Of a DNA stretch of 64,000 bases, positions 15,244 to 24,197 are shown one piece after another. Made by a program: the position numbers and the translations under genes. This DNA is from Streptomyces phaeofaciens (GTDB taxonomy: Bacteria; Actinomycetota; Actinomycetes; Streptomycetales; Streptomycetaceae), in contig NZ_BMSA01000011.1 in NCBI RefSeq assembly GCF_014648915.1, positions 209,224 through 273,223 of the forward strand, given 5' to 3'. Every line of letters starts with the position of its first letter. Within the stretch, counting starts at the first letter, position 1. The notes beneath the pieces were generated by a model. That model did not search any database. It saw nothing but the letters and a program-made list of their open reading frames with translations, and was not told the origin of the DNA.

Positions 15244-16518
15244 TCAGAAGTCGCGGTCATGCGCGGGGCGGGCGGTGGTGACGTCGAGCTGACCGGTGAC
15301 GGCAGCGGTGATCAGCGCCTGCCGGCGTTCCGTGAGCAACCGATCCTGTGCCGACAAACGCTCAGAAAGTGCGTCCATTGAACCAATTTCTCGATCGAGG
15401 ATCGCAACTTTCGCGGCCTGCTCGCTGCGTGAGGCAGCGGGGATAGGGAGCTGCTTCATAGCGCCAACATTGAAGTGCGCTTGAATACTCCCTACGGAAT
15501 TCAACCCGACCTGCCCCTTGGCGTAATCCGAGTTAAGGACGTAGGTCACATAGCGTGGATCGAGCTTATTGCCCAAGCGGACAATAATTAGGTCGATACA
15601 GTTCGCTCCGTCAAATTCACGAGGAACAACAGCAGCAGCCCCGGCTTGACCGGTACGTACTACCACCACGTCATCGGCATTGAGTCTTGATTTCCGATTC
15701 TCCGCGTGTCCCTTATCGCTAATGCGAATGAGACTCTCGGAAAGAATGCGACCGGGTTGGACATTGAGCCCTCGCAGTGCAGGTACACCGCCATCGTCGA
15801 CGTACCATTTGGCTGGCGTAACCACAATCCCCACAGAAACGTCACGCGCAAGATACTTAAGGGGTACAAGTCGCGTACTGTGGCCTTCTTCGAGACCGAG
15901 TACTTGCTCGGTGATGCGTTCCCTCCTTAGCGCCATCAAGTCTCTCATCTGCCGGCGCTTGCTCAGAAGGAGGTCAATGCGAGCCGTCTCAGCATCGAGG
16001 AAGTCGGCAATGCGGAGCTGCTCGCTCAGTTCCGGCAAGGGAATCCTAAAATCTAGGATCTTGCTGCTGTTTGTAGATGCCAGATTGGTCGTCTTGGTGC
16101 CCGTACTCTCGAAATAGCTCCTACCGTAGCCGGATTGAGTAACCCAAGCCAGGTACCTCGCATCGAGCCGCTCCGGATTGGTTCGAAGGGCGAATACATG
16201 GTTCTGGTGTAGACAGCCATCCAACTCCCCTCGCCAAACGGTCCCGCGCCCAAGCTTATCGAGATCACCACCCTCGGTCATGAGGACATCACCGGAGCGA
16301 AGCTCACTTCGTTTTGCCATCGCACGCGGAACGGTAATGTTCGAAACCGAATCAAGGTTCAGGTGACCGGCTTGGACATTCGCGACTCTCAGATACGGCC
16401 GCGTCACCACGTCGCCATCAAGCTCCCGCGTTCCGTCGACCGTCAAACCAGTCTGCAAGCGGCACAGGTACCCGAGACGCACATGCTGGAGCTTCCCGCT
16501 TGTAAGCTGTTCATCCAT
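15244..16518 (-). CDS. hsdS: type I restriction-modification specificity subunit S
   Basis: DNA-recognition subunit (about 424 residues) with two target-recognition domains, each followed by a conserved helical spacer: LPELSEQLRIADFLDAETARIDLLLSKR at ~170-200 and the second near 380 (PAASRSEQAAKVAILDREIGSMDALSERL). GC drops markedly inside the recognition domains, as is usual for these exchangeable modules. ATG 16518 (MDEQL) overlaps the 3' end of hsdM by 8 bp; the longer frame upstream is hsdM shadow. The bipartite target sequence cannot be predicted from the sequence alone. Confidence 0.93.
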   Translation of the reverse strand: MDEQLTSGKLQHVRLGYLCRLQTGLTVDGTRELDGDVVTRPYLRVANVQAGHLNLDSVSNITVPRAMAKRSELRSGDVLMTEGGDLDKLGRGTVWRGELDGCLHQNHVFALRTNPERLDARYLAWVTQSGYGRSYFESTGTKTTNLASTNSSKILDFRIPLPELSEQLRIADFLDAETARIDLLLSKRRQMRDLMALRRERITEQVLGLEEGHSTRLVPLKYLARDVSVGIVVTPAKWYVDDGGVPALRGLNVQPGRILSESLIRISDKGHAENRKSRLNADDVVVVRTGQAGAAAVVPREFDGANCIDLIIVRLGNKLDPRYVTYVLNSDYAKGQVGLNSVGSIQAHFNVGAMKQLPIPAASRSEQAAKVAILDREIGSMDALSERLSAQDRLLTERRQALITAAVTGQLDVTTARPAHDRDF

Positions 16519-18544
16519 TAGTGACCTCGCCCAGCAGTGCCTGGATTTCAGCCTCAAGGGACTTCAATTCCGCGTCGATCTCCGTGAGCGGCCTCGGCGG
16601 CGTGTTGACGTAGAACTGGCGCGTGAAGGGGATCTCGTATCCCAGCTTGAACCGCTCCACCTCCTTGGTCTTCGGATTGCGGGTCTCCGCGATCCAGGCG
16701 TCCGGAACGTGGGGCAGCACCTCGCGGGCGAGGTACTCGTCGATGTCCTCTCCTAGCGGTACGTTCTCGTTGTCGCGCAGGTCGGGGTCAGGCTCGGGTT
16801 TGCCCTTGATGAGCTGGACCTCGCCTTCAGGGTCGGTCACTCCCACGGCGTCACGGAGGGCCTTCTGGAAGGGCGCGGCTGAGGGCCACAGCACGCCTCC
16901 GGCCACCATCACCGTCCGCAGGGCTTCCCATGCCTCAGCCTTTGTGGACCACTGCGATCCGATCAGCGGCTTGAGCGCGGCCAGCAACAGCTCGACCGCC
17001 GCGTCGCCCCCGACCGCCTTCTTCACGGCGGCCGACGCACCGAGCTGAGCGAGGCTGTCCTCGGTCAGCTCGAAGCGGAGCTTGAGTGGCCGGTCCACGG
17101 TGATGCGCTGGTAGCCGAAGTCTCGGTTAGCGAAGACCTTCACCCGCGTGTGATCCGGATGGCCTTCGTCGCCGGCGATGCTGAGCGCGTCGCGGTAGGT
17201 CGCGCAGATGTGCCCGATCTGGTCCCGAGTCATCCTCTTGCGCTTCTCACCGAGAGACTTGCGCATCTTGGTCCACTGGTCGCGAGCGTCGAGCAGGATC
17301 ACACGGCCCTTGCGGTCGGCGGGCTTGCGGTTGGTGACGATCCAGAAGTACGTGGAGATGCCGGTGTTGTAGAAGAGCTGGTCCGGGAGGGCGACGATCG
17401 CCTCCAGATAGTCGTGCTCGATGATCCACCGGCGGATCTCCGACTCGCCCGACCCCGCGCCTCCGGTGAACAAGGGGGAGCCGTTGAAGACGATGGCAAG
17501 GCGGGTGCCGCCGACCTCGTCGCCCGCGTCGTCCTTCTTGAGCGGCTGCATCTTGCTCATCATGTGCTGCAGGAAGAGCAGCGAGCCGTCGTTGATCCGG
17601 GGCAGGCCGGCTCCGAAGCGGCCGTCGAATCCGCGGTCCTCGTGCTCCTGGCGTACGACCTTCTCGACCTTCTTCCACTCCACGCCGAAGGGCGGGTTGG
17701 CGAGCATGTAGTTGAAGGTCTCGCCGTCGTGGCCGTCCTGGCTGAAGGAGTTGCCGAAGCGGATGTTCTTGGCTGTGTGGCCCTTCAGAAGCATGTCGGA
17801 GCGGCAGATCGCGTACGACTCGGCGTTCAGCTCCTGTCCGAACAGGTTGACGCGCACGCGCGGGTTCAGCTTGCGGATGTGCTCTTCAGCTGCCGAGAGC
17901 ATGCCGCCGGTGCCGCAGGCCGGGTCGAGGATCTTGACGACCTGACCCTCTCCGTTCAGCCGGTCGTCGTCCGGAGCGAGTAGCAGCTCGACCATCAGCT
18001 CGATGACCTCGCGCGGGGTGAAGTGCTCACCGGCGGTCTCGTTGGAGGCATCGGCGAACTTGCGGATCAGCTCCTCGAAGACGTAGCCCATGTCGTGGTT
18101 GTCCACGGCCTCGAAGCTCAGGTCCAGGCCGGCGAACTTCCGCACCACCTGGTAGAGCAGGTCGGCGTTGTCCAGTCGGTCGATCTGGAGGTGGAACTCG
18201 TAGCGGTTGATGATCTCGGTGGCCTCCGAGGAGAATCCCCGGATGTAGTCCTTGAGGTTCTTCGCCACGTTGGCCGCGTCACTGCTGATCGTGTCGAAGG
18301 TCTGCTCGGACAGGTTGTAGAACTTGAGTTTGGACGCTGCCAGCAGCAGTCCGTCCTTGTTCTCCCCGGTGTAGGAGGCCGCCCGGTCCCACACCGCCTG
18401 GCGGGTCGGGGCCATGACGCAGTCCAGCCGGCGCAGCACCGTCAGCGGCAGGATGACCTTTCCGTACTCCGAGCGCTTGTAGTCACCGCGCAGGAGGTCG
18501 GCTACCGACCAGATGAAATCGGCCAGTTCCTGGTTCTTACTCAA
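16511..18544 (-). CDS. hsdM: type I restriction-modification N6-adenine methyltransferase subunit M
   Basis: Canonical HsdM of 677 residues. The N-terminal helical HsdM domain begins QELADFIWSVADLLRGDYKRSEYGKVILPL. SAM motif DPACGTGGML lies near 205, and intact catalytic motif LANPPFGVEW near 285. The C-terminal region ends FTRQFYVNTPPRPLTEIDAELKSLEAEIQALLGEV. The TTG start at 18544 overlaps the stop of the upstream HTH-methylase gene by 4 bp (TTGA), and its own end overlaps hsdS. All residues needed for N6-adenine methylation are present, unlike in the two degenerate methylase-like genes nearby. Confidence 0.94.
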   Translation of the reverse strand: MSKNQELADFIWSVADLLRGDYKRSEYGKVILPLTVLRRLDCVMAPTRQAVWDRAASYTGENKDGLLLAASKLKFYNLSEQTFDTISSDAANVAKNLKDYIRGFSSEATEIINRYEFHLQIDRLDNADLLYQVVRKFAGLDLSFEAVDNHDMGYVFEELIRKFADASNETAGEHFTPREVIELMVELLLAPDDDRLNGEGQVVKILDPACGTGGMLSAAEEHIRKLNPRVRVNLFGQELNAESYAICRSDMLLKGHTAKNIRFGNSFSQDGHDGETFNYMLANPPFGVEWKKVEKVVRQEHEDRGFDGRFGAGLPRINDGSLLFLQHMMSKMQPLKKDDAGDEVGGTRLAIVFNGSPLFTGGAGSGESEIRRWIIEHDYLEAIVALPDQLFYNTGISTYFWIVTNRKPADRKGRVILLDARDQWTKMRKSLGEKRKRMTRDQIGHICATYRDALSIAGDEGHPDHTRVKVFANRDFGYQRITVDRPLKLRFELTEDSLAQLGASAAVKKAVGGDAAVELLLAALKPLIGSQWSTKAEAWEALRTVMVAGGVLWPSAAPFQKALRDAVGVTDPEGEVQLIKGKPEPDPDLRDNENVPLGEDIDEYLAREVLPHVPDAWIAETRNPKTKEVERFKLGYEIPFTRQFYVNTPPRPLTEIDAELKSLEAEIQALLGEVTNG

Positions 18545-20274
18545 AGTGTCCCGTCCTCTTGCCCCACTGCGGCGTCTCCGTCGGTCGTCGTGCTTTGGTG
18601 TTCAGGGTTCCCGCCGTCACGGGTCGCCGGCGGATCGAGTGCGCCGCCGGTGAGGCCGTCGCGGGCGAGCCGCGCAGCCCGGTCGCCCATGCTGGCGAGT
18701 TCGGCGAGTTCGCGCTCGAACGCGCCCAACGAGCGAAAGGCGTCGCCGTAGCGGCGCTGTCGCTCAACCTCTATGCGGGGCAGGCGCGCCGCCTGCAGGT
18801 CCGCTCGGAACGTACCCGAGGAGGATGTGCTACGACGGACGTTCTCCGCGCTGCTGGCGAATCCACGCACGTAGTCGGGGTCCAGCTGGTCGCTGGCTGA
18901 GGTGAGCTCGTCACCTTCCAGGTTGACCAGGCCGGCGGCCAATAGGTCGCTCACGGCCACCGGGACGCCATCGTCCAGGGCGTCGGCCGGGCCACGTGGT
19001 GGCAGCTCGGGAAGCAGCGCCCGCAGACGGCTCAGGCGCGTGTCGAGGTCCTCGCGCAGCTTGGCGTACTCCACCGCGTAGTCGGGTTCCGGCTCGCGTA
19101 CGTAGCGGCTGGGCGTGAGGTCCACCTCGTTGTCCAGCAGATCGATCAGCTGCACCTCCGCCTTCTGGTGAGGCTGAGGGTCCCACGGTCCGTCCGGGCT
19201 GTTGGCGCTGAGATCCACCATGCGTACGGTCTCCGCCGCCCGCCCAGGGTTGGAGGGACGACTTAGCAGCCACAGGTGGAGCGGAAGTGCATGACTGGCG
19301 GCGAGGCCGGGCGGTAGAGCCACCACTGCGGTGACGCAGCCGCGACGCACCAACTCCGCACGGATTCTGCGACCGGAGCGACGATGGGCAACCGATGCCG
19401 GCAGGACCACCACGGCTCGCCCGCCGGGTGCCGTGTGGTGGTAGCAATGCTGAAGCCAGGCGAGTTCGCTCTCCCCGCGCGAGGGCACCCCCGCTTCCCA
19501 GCGCGGATCGATGAGCAGCTGCTCGCGGCCCCAGTCGGCCACGGCGGTCGGCGGCTCGCATACAACCAGGTCTGCGCGGAGATCGGGGAACGCGTCAGCC
19601 CGCAACGAGTCGCCTGCCACGATCTGAACCGGCGCCGCCTCCCCTGCGGCGGCCAAGGCCGCACGCACCTGGGCTACGCGTGCCGCATCTGCCTGTGTGT
19701 CCTGCCCCAGTCTGCTCTGGACCGCACTGCCGCCCACCGCAACGAGGAGCGAGCCGATGCCGCACGCGGGGTCAAAGACGGTGCCCGCAGTCTCACCGGC
19801 GAATTCTCGGACCGCGCGAGCCAGCCGCAGTGTCGAGGCCCCGTCCAACGCGGCGCGCGCGGTGGAATCCAGCAGCCGGGCGACCAGAGCATCCATCACC
19901 TCGGTGGGCCTCCGGTCGGCGACCAGCCCGTCCACCGCCTCTCGGGCGGCCTGGTCGAGGAGCTCTTCCATATTGCCCCAGAGGTACTCCCCGACAGCAG
20001 CCAGGGCCCGCGCCATGTCCTCGCCGTAAGCGCAGCGCAGCGCCTGCCAGAGCCGGACCTCCCCGCTGACCTCTCGCCCGTCGCGCTGCCCTTCCAGCCA
20101 CTGCCGTACCTCGGTGAGCGAGAACAAAGGACTCGCCGAGGTACCGCCTACGGGCGCGGGGAAGTCCGAACGACGCCTGCGCCAGTTGGACACCGCGGCA
20201 CGCGTCACGCCCGCCAACCGTGCGATCTCCGCAGCGGTTGCCGTGGCATCAGCCGCCTCGTTTCCTCCGATCAT
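18541..20274 (-). CDS. HTH-fused N6-methylase-like protein leading the type I operon
   Basis: A 577-residue protein. Residues ~13-62 form a MerR/AlpA-like HTH (TATAAEIARLAGVTRAAVSN then WRRRRSDFP), normally a DNA-binding module. A methyltransferase fold follows with SAM motif DPACGIGSLL at ~168-177. At the motif IV position it reads VVCEPPTAVADW, with Glu240 where Asn/Asp is expected. A C-terminal region (about 430-540) resembles an HsdS spacer. It is the first gene of the hsdMSR operon, overlapping hsdM by 4 bp. Catalysis is doubtful; it may be a regulator or a structural partner of HsdM. GTG 20289 is an alternative start. A near-palindrome lies in the divergent promoter region just upstream. 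Confidence 0.8.
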   Translation of the reverse strand: MIGGNEAADATATAAEIARLAGVTRAAVSNWRRRRSDFPAPVGGTSASPLFSLTEVRQWLEGQRDGREVSGEVRLWQALRCAYGEDMARALAAVGEYLWGNMEELLDQAAREAVDGLVADRRPTEVMDALVARLLDSTARAALDGASTLRLARAVREFAGETAGTVFDPACGIGSLLVAVGGSAVQSRLGQDTQADAARVAQVRAALAAAGEAAPVQIVAGDSLRADAFPDLRADLVVCEPPTAVADWGREQLLIDPRWEAGVPSRGESELAWLQHCYHHTAPGGRAVVVLPASVAHRRSGRRIRAELVRRGCVTAVVALPPGLAASHALPLHLWLLSRPSNPGRAAETVRMVDLSANSPDGPWDPQPHQKAEVQLIDLLDNEVDLTPSRYVREPEPDYAVEYAKLREDLDTRLSRLRALLPELPPRGPADALDDGVPVAVSDLLAAGLVNLEGDELTSASDQLDPDYVRGFASSAENVRRSTSSSGTFRADLQAARLPRIEVERQRRYGDAFRSLGAFERELAELASMGDRAARLARDGLTGGALDPPATRDGGNPEHQSTTTDGDAAVGQEDGTL

Positions 20275-20320
20275 GAAGCGACCGTACACCGTTCACGCTC
20301 GGATCTCCAAGTTACATTCA

Positions 20321-20335
20321 GTTGACGGCGTTAAC
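20321..20335. promoter_or_regulatory. near-palindromic operator candidate in the divergent intergenic region
   Basis: GTTGACGGCGTTAAC is a 15 bp imperfect palindrome between the divergently transcribed HTH-methylase operon (minus) and the TIGR04141 gene (plus). It contains a TTGACG that could serve as a -35 box for the plus strand. Binding by the HTH of the adjacent methylase-like protein is a plausible inference only. Confidence 0.35.
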
Positions 20336-20488
20336 TAGCTCATGTTCACTGGGTGTCGCGCGCCAAGGACTCCGCCGCACACAGCACACCCCCCGGAGGA
20401 GAACCGAGCGTGAGCACGAAGTCACGCGGATCGAGGAGAACGACCCCGCGGCATCGACCTCCGGCACCTCGACTCGAAGGAGCATCAC

Positions 20489-22180
20489 GTGGCGGCCAAG
20501 GAGAAGAGCAGCACTGGCACCCGAAAGTCCACGTTGCACCGGCTCACTGTTCCTAGCGGTGGCGAGGTGGAACTCCGCACTCTTGTGCGTCCTCACTATC
20601 TCGATAGACCCGGATACCAAGTCCGCGAGTTCGCCTGGGAGGGCGTAACCGGGCTGCTGGTGAACGGGGGAATCCCCCGAGACCGCGCCGACTGGTGCCC
20701 GGCCGTCGAGCGGATCACCGGCCTGGAGGTCAACGAACGGAATCACTCCGCTGCGGGCCTGGTGCTCATGCGCACCGAACGCGGCTTGTACGCCCTGAGT
20801 TACGGGGTCGGCCAGCACATGCTGGACCCGTACTACCGTGATGATGAATTCGGACTGGAGTTCGCCACCCGCTGCCTCGACGAGGACGGCATCATCAAGG
20901 TGCGCAACCAGATCATGGACGGACGAGGGCGCGTCGACGAGTACTCCGTCGCCCGGGGAGAGCGTATCGACGGCTTCGGACTCGACCGGTTCGGCGCAGT
21001 CGTCCGCCGCATCTGTGGAACGGTCAGCGGCATCCCGTTGACCTCACTGCCCGCCGGTAGCTCCAAGCATGTTCGAGTCGAGTGTTCCGAGTCGACCATC
21101 AAGCTGCCGCTGGCCACCACCCCGGAGGAATTCCTCAACGACCTGCGTGCGATAGAGGAGGTCTGCTCGCGCCCGGATCCACTGCCCGAACTGGGCTTCG
21201 TCGATCGGCTCCGCACGCTGGACAAGCGCAGCCGCAAGGCGGTGGACGCCCAGGCAGTCCTTGAGCGCGTGCTCGCCGACCCTACTCACCCGCGGCTCAC
21301 GCTGGGAGTTCCGGAGAGCTGCCAGGAGGGCTTCGGCTCCGCCCAGGCGTTCCGGATCAGCTCGGGTAGCCGCAGCATCGACGTCACCGACCTGGACCTT
21401 CCCGTCCTCCTCGACTTCGTCTCGGACAAGACCGAGGGCGAGCGCCTCAAGGCGCTCGGCCAAGTCCGGGTCGTCATGTTCAGCGACGACGACTTGAAAA
21501 CGCCGGCCAGCGCCGCGACCACCGGCAAGGAGTGGCTCATCGCGGACGTCCCTGTGGAAACAGTGCGGTACTTCTACGGCCACGGAAAGTGGTACGAGGT
21601 GGGAGCCGGATTCCTCAAGACGCTGGAGGAAGAGCTCCGGGAACTGCTCGGCAAGTCGGCCAGCGTCCAACTGCCCGCCTGGCCAAAGGGAGTACCGAAC
21701 GCCAAGGGACGGGACTCTCACGATGAGGACTGGTACAACAAGCAGGCGGCACGCCAGGAGGGCTACCTCCTCTTCGACAAGAAGAACATCGTCACGGACA
21801 AGTTCAACGGTGGCGGCCTGGAGGTCTGCGATGTCCTCGGCCCGGACAACCAGCTGATCTGCGTCAAGAAGGCCACCAGTAGCAACGGCACCGCACCGCT
21901 GAACCACCTCTTCGCCCAGGCGGTCACCGCCGTCGAAACCCTGCGCAGCGACAAAGCCATCCGCAGCGCCTTCCTGGGGCAGGTTGCGGACCGTACTCCC
22001 GAGCACCGTCTCCTGAGCGACTTCGGCACGCTGAAGGTCGTGCTCGCCATCCTCCTCAAGGACGGAAAGGAGATCACTGTCGACTCCCTCTTCGCCTTCG
22101 CCCAGGTCTCCCTCCTCCAGTCGGCACGTCGCTTGCGCGCGATGAACGCAGAGGTCGAGGTCGTCGCTATCCGACGCTGA
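20489..22180 (+). CDS. TIGR04141/DUF6119 family sporadically distributed protein
   Basis: A 563-residue protein with the hallmarks I associate with TIGR04141/DUF6119. A C-terminal block reads YLLFDKKNIV, GGGLEVCDVLGPDNQLICVK then KATSSNGTAPLNHLFAQ, followed by TAVETLRSD. The spacing EVCDVL-x8-CVKK resembles a PD-(D/E)xK nuclease core, but this is not established for the family. GTG 20489 is well supported by AAGGAG seven bases upstream. It is divergent from the type I operon and shares a ~200 bp intergenic region with it. Members are patchy in distribution and often lie in defence islands. The biochemical function is unknown. Confidence 0.8.
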   Translation: MAAKEKSSTGTRKSTLHRLTVPSGGEVELRTLVRPHYLDRPGYQVREFAWEGVTGLLVNGGIPRDRADWCPAVERITGLEVNERNHSAAGLVLMRTERGLYALSYGVGQHMLDPYYRDDEFGLEFATRCLDEDGIIKVRNQIMDGRGRVDEYSVARGERIDGFGLDRFGAVVRRICGTVSGIPLTSLPAGSSKHVRVECSESTIKLPLATTPEEFLNDLRAIEEVCSRPDPLPELGFVDRLRTLDKRSRKAVDAQAVLERVLADPTHPRLTLGVPESCQEGFGSAQAFRISSGSRSIDVTDLDLPVLLDFVSDKTEGERLKALGQVRVVMFSDDDLKTPASAATTGKEWLIADVPVETVRYFYGHGKWYEVGAGFLKTLEEELRELLGKSASVQLPAWPKGVPNAKGRDSHDEDWYNKQAARQEGYLLFDKKNIVTDKFNGGGLEVCDVLGPDNQLICVKKATSSNGTAPLNHLFAQAVTAVETLRSDKAIRSAFLGQVADRTPEHRLLSDFGTLKVVLAILLKDGKEITVDSLFAFAQVSLLQSARRLRAMNAEVEVVAIRR

Positions 22181-22421
22181 ACCACGCCGCCCGGGGTGAT
22201 CCCCACGCCCGCTTCGCGAGGGCCGTGACGCGTCCAGCACCCATTGGAACCTGGCCAGCCCAACTCAGCTGATCATCTTCCGTGAACGGCCCCGAGGCGT
22301 CCACATTGGCGGAGAAACAGCGAGCGGTAGCCCGACGAAGCAGGAGACGCAGGCATCCGCTGGAATACCCGCAGGCCGGTTTCGATTGCTTCTCTTGTAG
22401 TGATCACGGAGGGGGACGCTG

Positions 22422-23354
22422 GTGGCCGAGCTGATGTTGTTCCGGCAGGACGCGGACGGGCGGGATGTCGAGCTGTCCGGGTCGACGGTGGCGCTGGAGG
22501 TGGAGCTGCAGCGGCGGGTCGAGGCCGGTCTGGAGCAGATGCTCGGGATCCGGTTCTTGGCGTCGGAGTACGCGACCGGGCCGTGGCATCGGGGTCGGAT
22601 CGACACGCTAGGGCTGGATGAGAACGGCAGTCCGGTGGTGATCGAGTTCAAGAAGGGCTCTGACAGCGGGGTGCTGTCGCAGGCGGTCTCGTACATGGCG
22701 TGGTTGGAGTCGGCGCAGCACGAGTTCGAGGCGCTCGTCCGGAAGGTGCTGGGGGCGGAGGCGGCCGAGTCGATCGACTGGCGGCGTCCGCGGATGGTCT
22801 GCATCGCGGCGGGCTTCTCGCACCACGATCGGGTCGCCGTGCAGCGGGTGCCTGAGCGGATCGACCTGGTGCGCTACCGGGTCTTCGAGGGCGGTCTGCT
22901 GAGCCTGCTGCTTGTGGACTCCTCGCCGGGGGTGCCCGGCACGGCGTCTCGGCGGCGGCGCGAGCGGGACGCGGCGGCCGAGGATTCGCCGACGGCCCCG
23001 GCGGCGTCCTCGTCGGCGGGTGCCGGCCTCGTCCCGGAGTGCCTGCGGGATCTGTTCACGGAGGTGGACGAGGCGCTGACGGCGTGGGGCGAGATCGAGG
23101 TGGTGCTCCTCAAGCACTACATCGCCTACCGGCGGCTGGTGAACGTGGCCTCGGTCCTGTTCCGTCCGAAGCACCAAGTGATCCTGCTCTATCTCAGACT
23201 CGACCCGGACACGGTCGTGCTGGAGGAGGGCTTCACGCGGGACATGCGCGGTGTCGGGCACCTGGGGACGGGGGACCTGGAGGTGCGTCTCGCCTCGGCG
23301 GCGGACCTGGAGAAGGCGGCGCCGTTGATCCGGCGGGCGTTCGAGGCAGCCTGA
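22422..23354 (+). CDS. NucS-like nuclease domain protein with DUF5655
   Basis: A 310-residue protein with two modules. Residues ~30-110 match the NucS/RecB-like nuclease pattern: GRIDTLGLDENGSPVVIEFK then KG, carrying the Asp and the E-x-K of a PD-(D/E)xK site, followed by QAVSYMAWL. After a Ser/Ala linker (~165-200), the C-terminal ~110 residues match DUF5655 (YRRLVNVASVLFRPKHQVILLYLRL). GTG 22422 has GGAGGGGG upstream. It lies 240 bp after the TIGR04141 gene and ends before a strong hairpin. DNA cleavage is inferred from the motif; target and partners are unknown. Confidence 0.8.
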   Translation: MAELMLFRQDADGRDVELSGSTVALEVELQRRVEAGLEQMLGIRFLASEYATGPWHRGRIDTLGLDENGSPVVIEFKKGSDSGVLSQAVSYMAWLESAQHEFEALVRKVLGAEAAESIDWRRPRMVCIAAGFSHHDRVAVQRVPERIDLVRYRVFEGGLLSLLLVDSSPGVPGTASRRRRERDAAAEDSPTAPAASSSAGAGLVPECLRDLFTEVDEALTAWGEIEVVLLKHYIAYRRLVNVASVLFRPKHQVILLYLRLDPDTVVLEEGFTRDMRGVGHLGTGDLEVRLASAADLEKAAPLIRRAFEAA

Positions 23355-23362
23355 GACAAGCG

Positions 23363-23408
23363 GAAGGGCGGCTGGAGCATCGGCTTCTCGATGTTCCAGC
23401 CGCCCTTC
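23363..23408. terminator. bidirectional hairpin terminator
   Basis: A 19 bp stem, GAAGGGCGGCTGGAGCATC (23363-23381) with its partner at 23390-23408, has one G-T wobble and an 8 nt loop. It lies between convergent genes ending at 23354 (+) and 23451 (-), so it can end transcription from both sides. Confidence 0.8.
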
Positions 23409-23450
23409 GGCGTCTGCGGCCCTCCGGCCTCGGGGGCGTCGTTCTCATGA

Positions 23451-24197
23451 TCAGCTCTCCGGTCCGGCGAGGTCGAAGTCGTCCTTGGTCAGTTCGGCGT
23501 GGAGCCGCTGTTCGGCGACGTCGGCGTAGTGCGGGGAGAGTTCGACGCCGACGAAGTTGCGGCCTTCGCGGAGGGCGGCGACGCCTGTGGAGCCGCTGCC
23601 GGTGAACGGGTCGAGGACGGTGCCGCCTTCGGGGCAGACCTGGACGAGCTGCTGCATGATCTCGACGGGCTTCTGGGTGATGTGGACCCGGCCCTTGCGG
23701 GGCTGTGAGGCGATGTAGTGGCCGGGCAGGTACAGGTCGCGGGAGTGGTCGAGGGAGCCCTTGACGCCCCAGACGATGAACTCGGAGTCCTGCTTCGGCC
23801 CGCCCTTGCGGGGCCGGCTGGCGGGCTTGATCCACGGGAGGGTGCCGCTCCAGGTCCAGCCGGCCATCTGCAGGGCGTCGGTCGTGGTCGGCTCCTGGCG
23901 CCAGTCGGTGAAGACCATGGCGACCGCGTGCTCGGTGGAGGCCCGGTACGCCTCGGTGAGCAGTTCGGTCAGCCAGGAGCGGTAGGAGCGCTGGTCGCGG
24001 TTCTCGCCGGGGAAATTGGCGAGGTCGTGTGCCGAGTTGCTGGTGACGTACTTGGCGCGCGCGGTGCGGCCGGTGCGTTCCGAGCTCGTGCGGCCGCCGG
24101 AGTTGTACGGAGGGTCGGTGATCACGGCGTTGACGCTCTCGTCCGGGAGGGACTTCAGGACGGTCAGGGCGTCGCCTCGGTGCAGTGTGTAGCTCAT
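23451..24197 (-). CDS. beta-class site-specific DNA methyltransferase (N6-A or N4-C)
   Basis: A 248-residue enzyme in which the catalytic motif precedes the SAM motif: VITDPPYNSGG near residue 27-36 and LDPFTGSGSTGVAALREGRN near 196-215. This is the beta/gamma order seen in RsrI/CcrM-like enzymes. The middle (about 40-150) is the target-recognition region. ATG 24197 (MSYTLHRGD) is preferred, with GAGG six bases upstream; a longer frame adds 18 unlikely residues. No cognate restriction enzyme is adjacent, so it may be an orphan methylase protecting the conjugative element or acting epigenetically. Confidence 0.92.
   Translation of the reverse strand: MSYTLHRGDALTVLKSLPDESVNAVITDPPYNSGGRTSSERTGRTARAKYVTSNSAHDLANFPGENRDQRSYRSWLTELLTEAYRASTEHAVAMVFTDWRQEPTTTDALQMAGWTWSGTLPWIKPASRPRKGGPKQDSEFIVWGVKGSLDHSRDLYLPGHYIASQPRKGRVHITQKPVEIMQQLVQVCPEGGTVLDPFTGSGSTGVAALREGRNFVGVELSPHYADVAEQRLHAELTKDDFDLAGPES

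Noticed and set aside
12274..15381. A 1,035-residue plus-strand frame opposite hsdR
   Set aside because: It mirrors hsdR exactly, with Gly/Val/Arg-rich composition typical of GC-rich antisense shadows and no domain.
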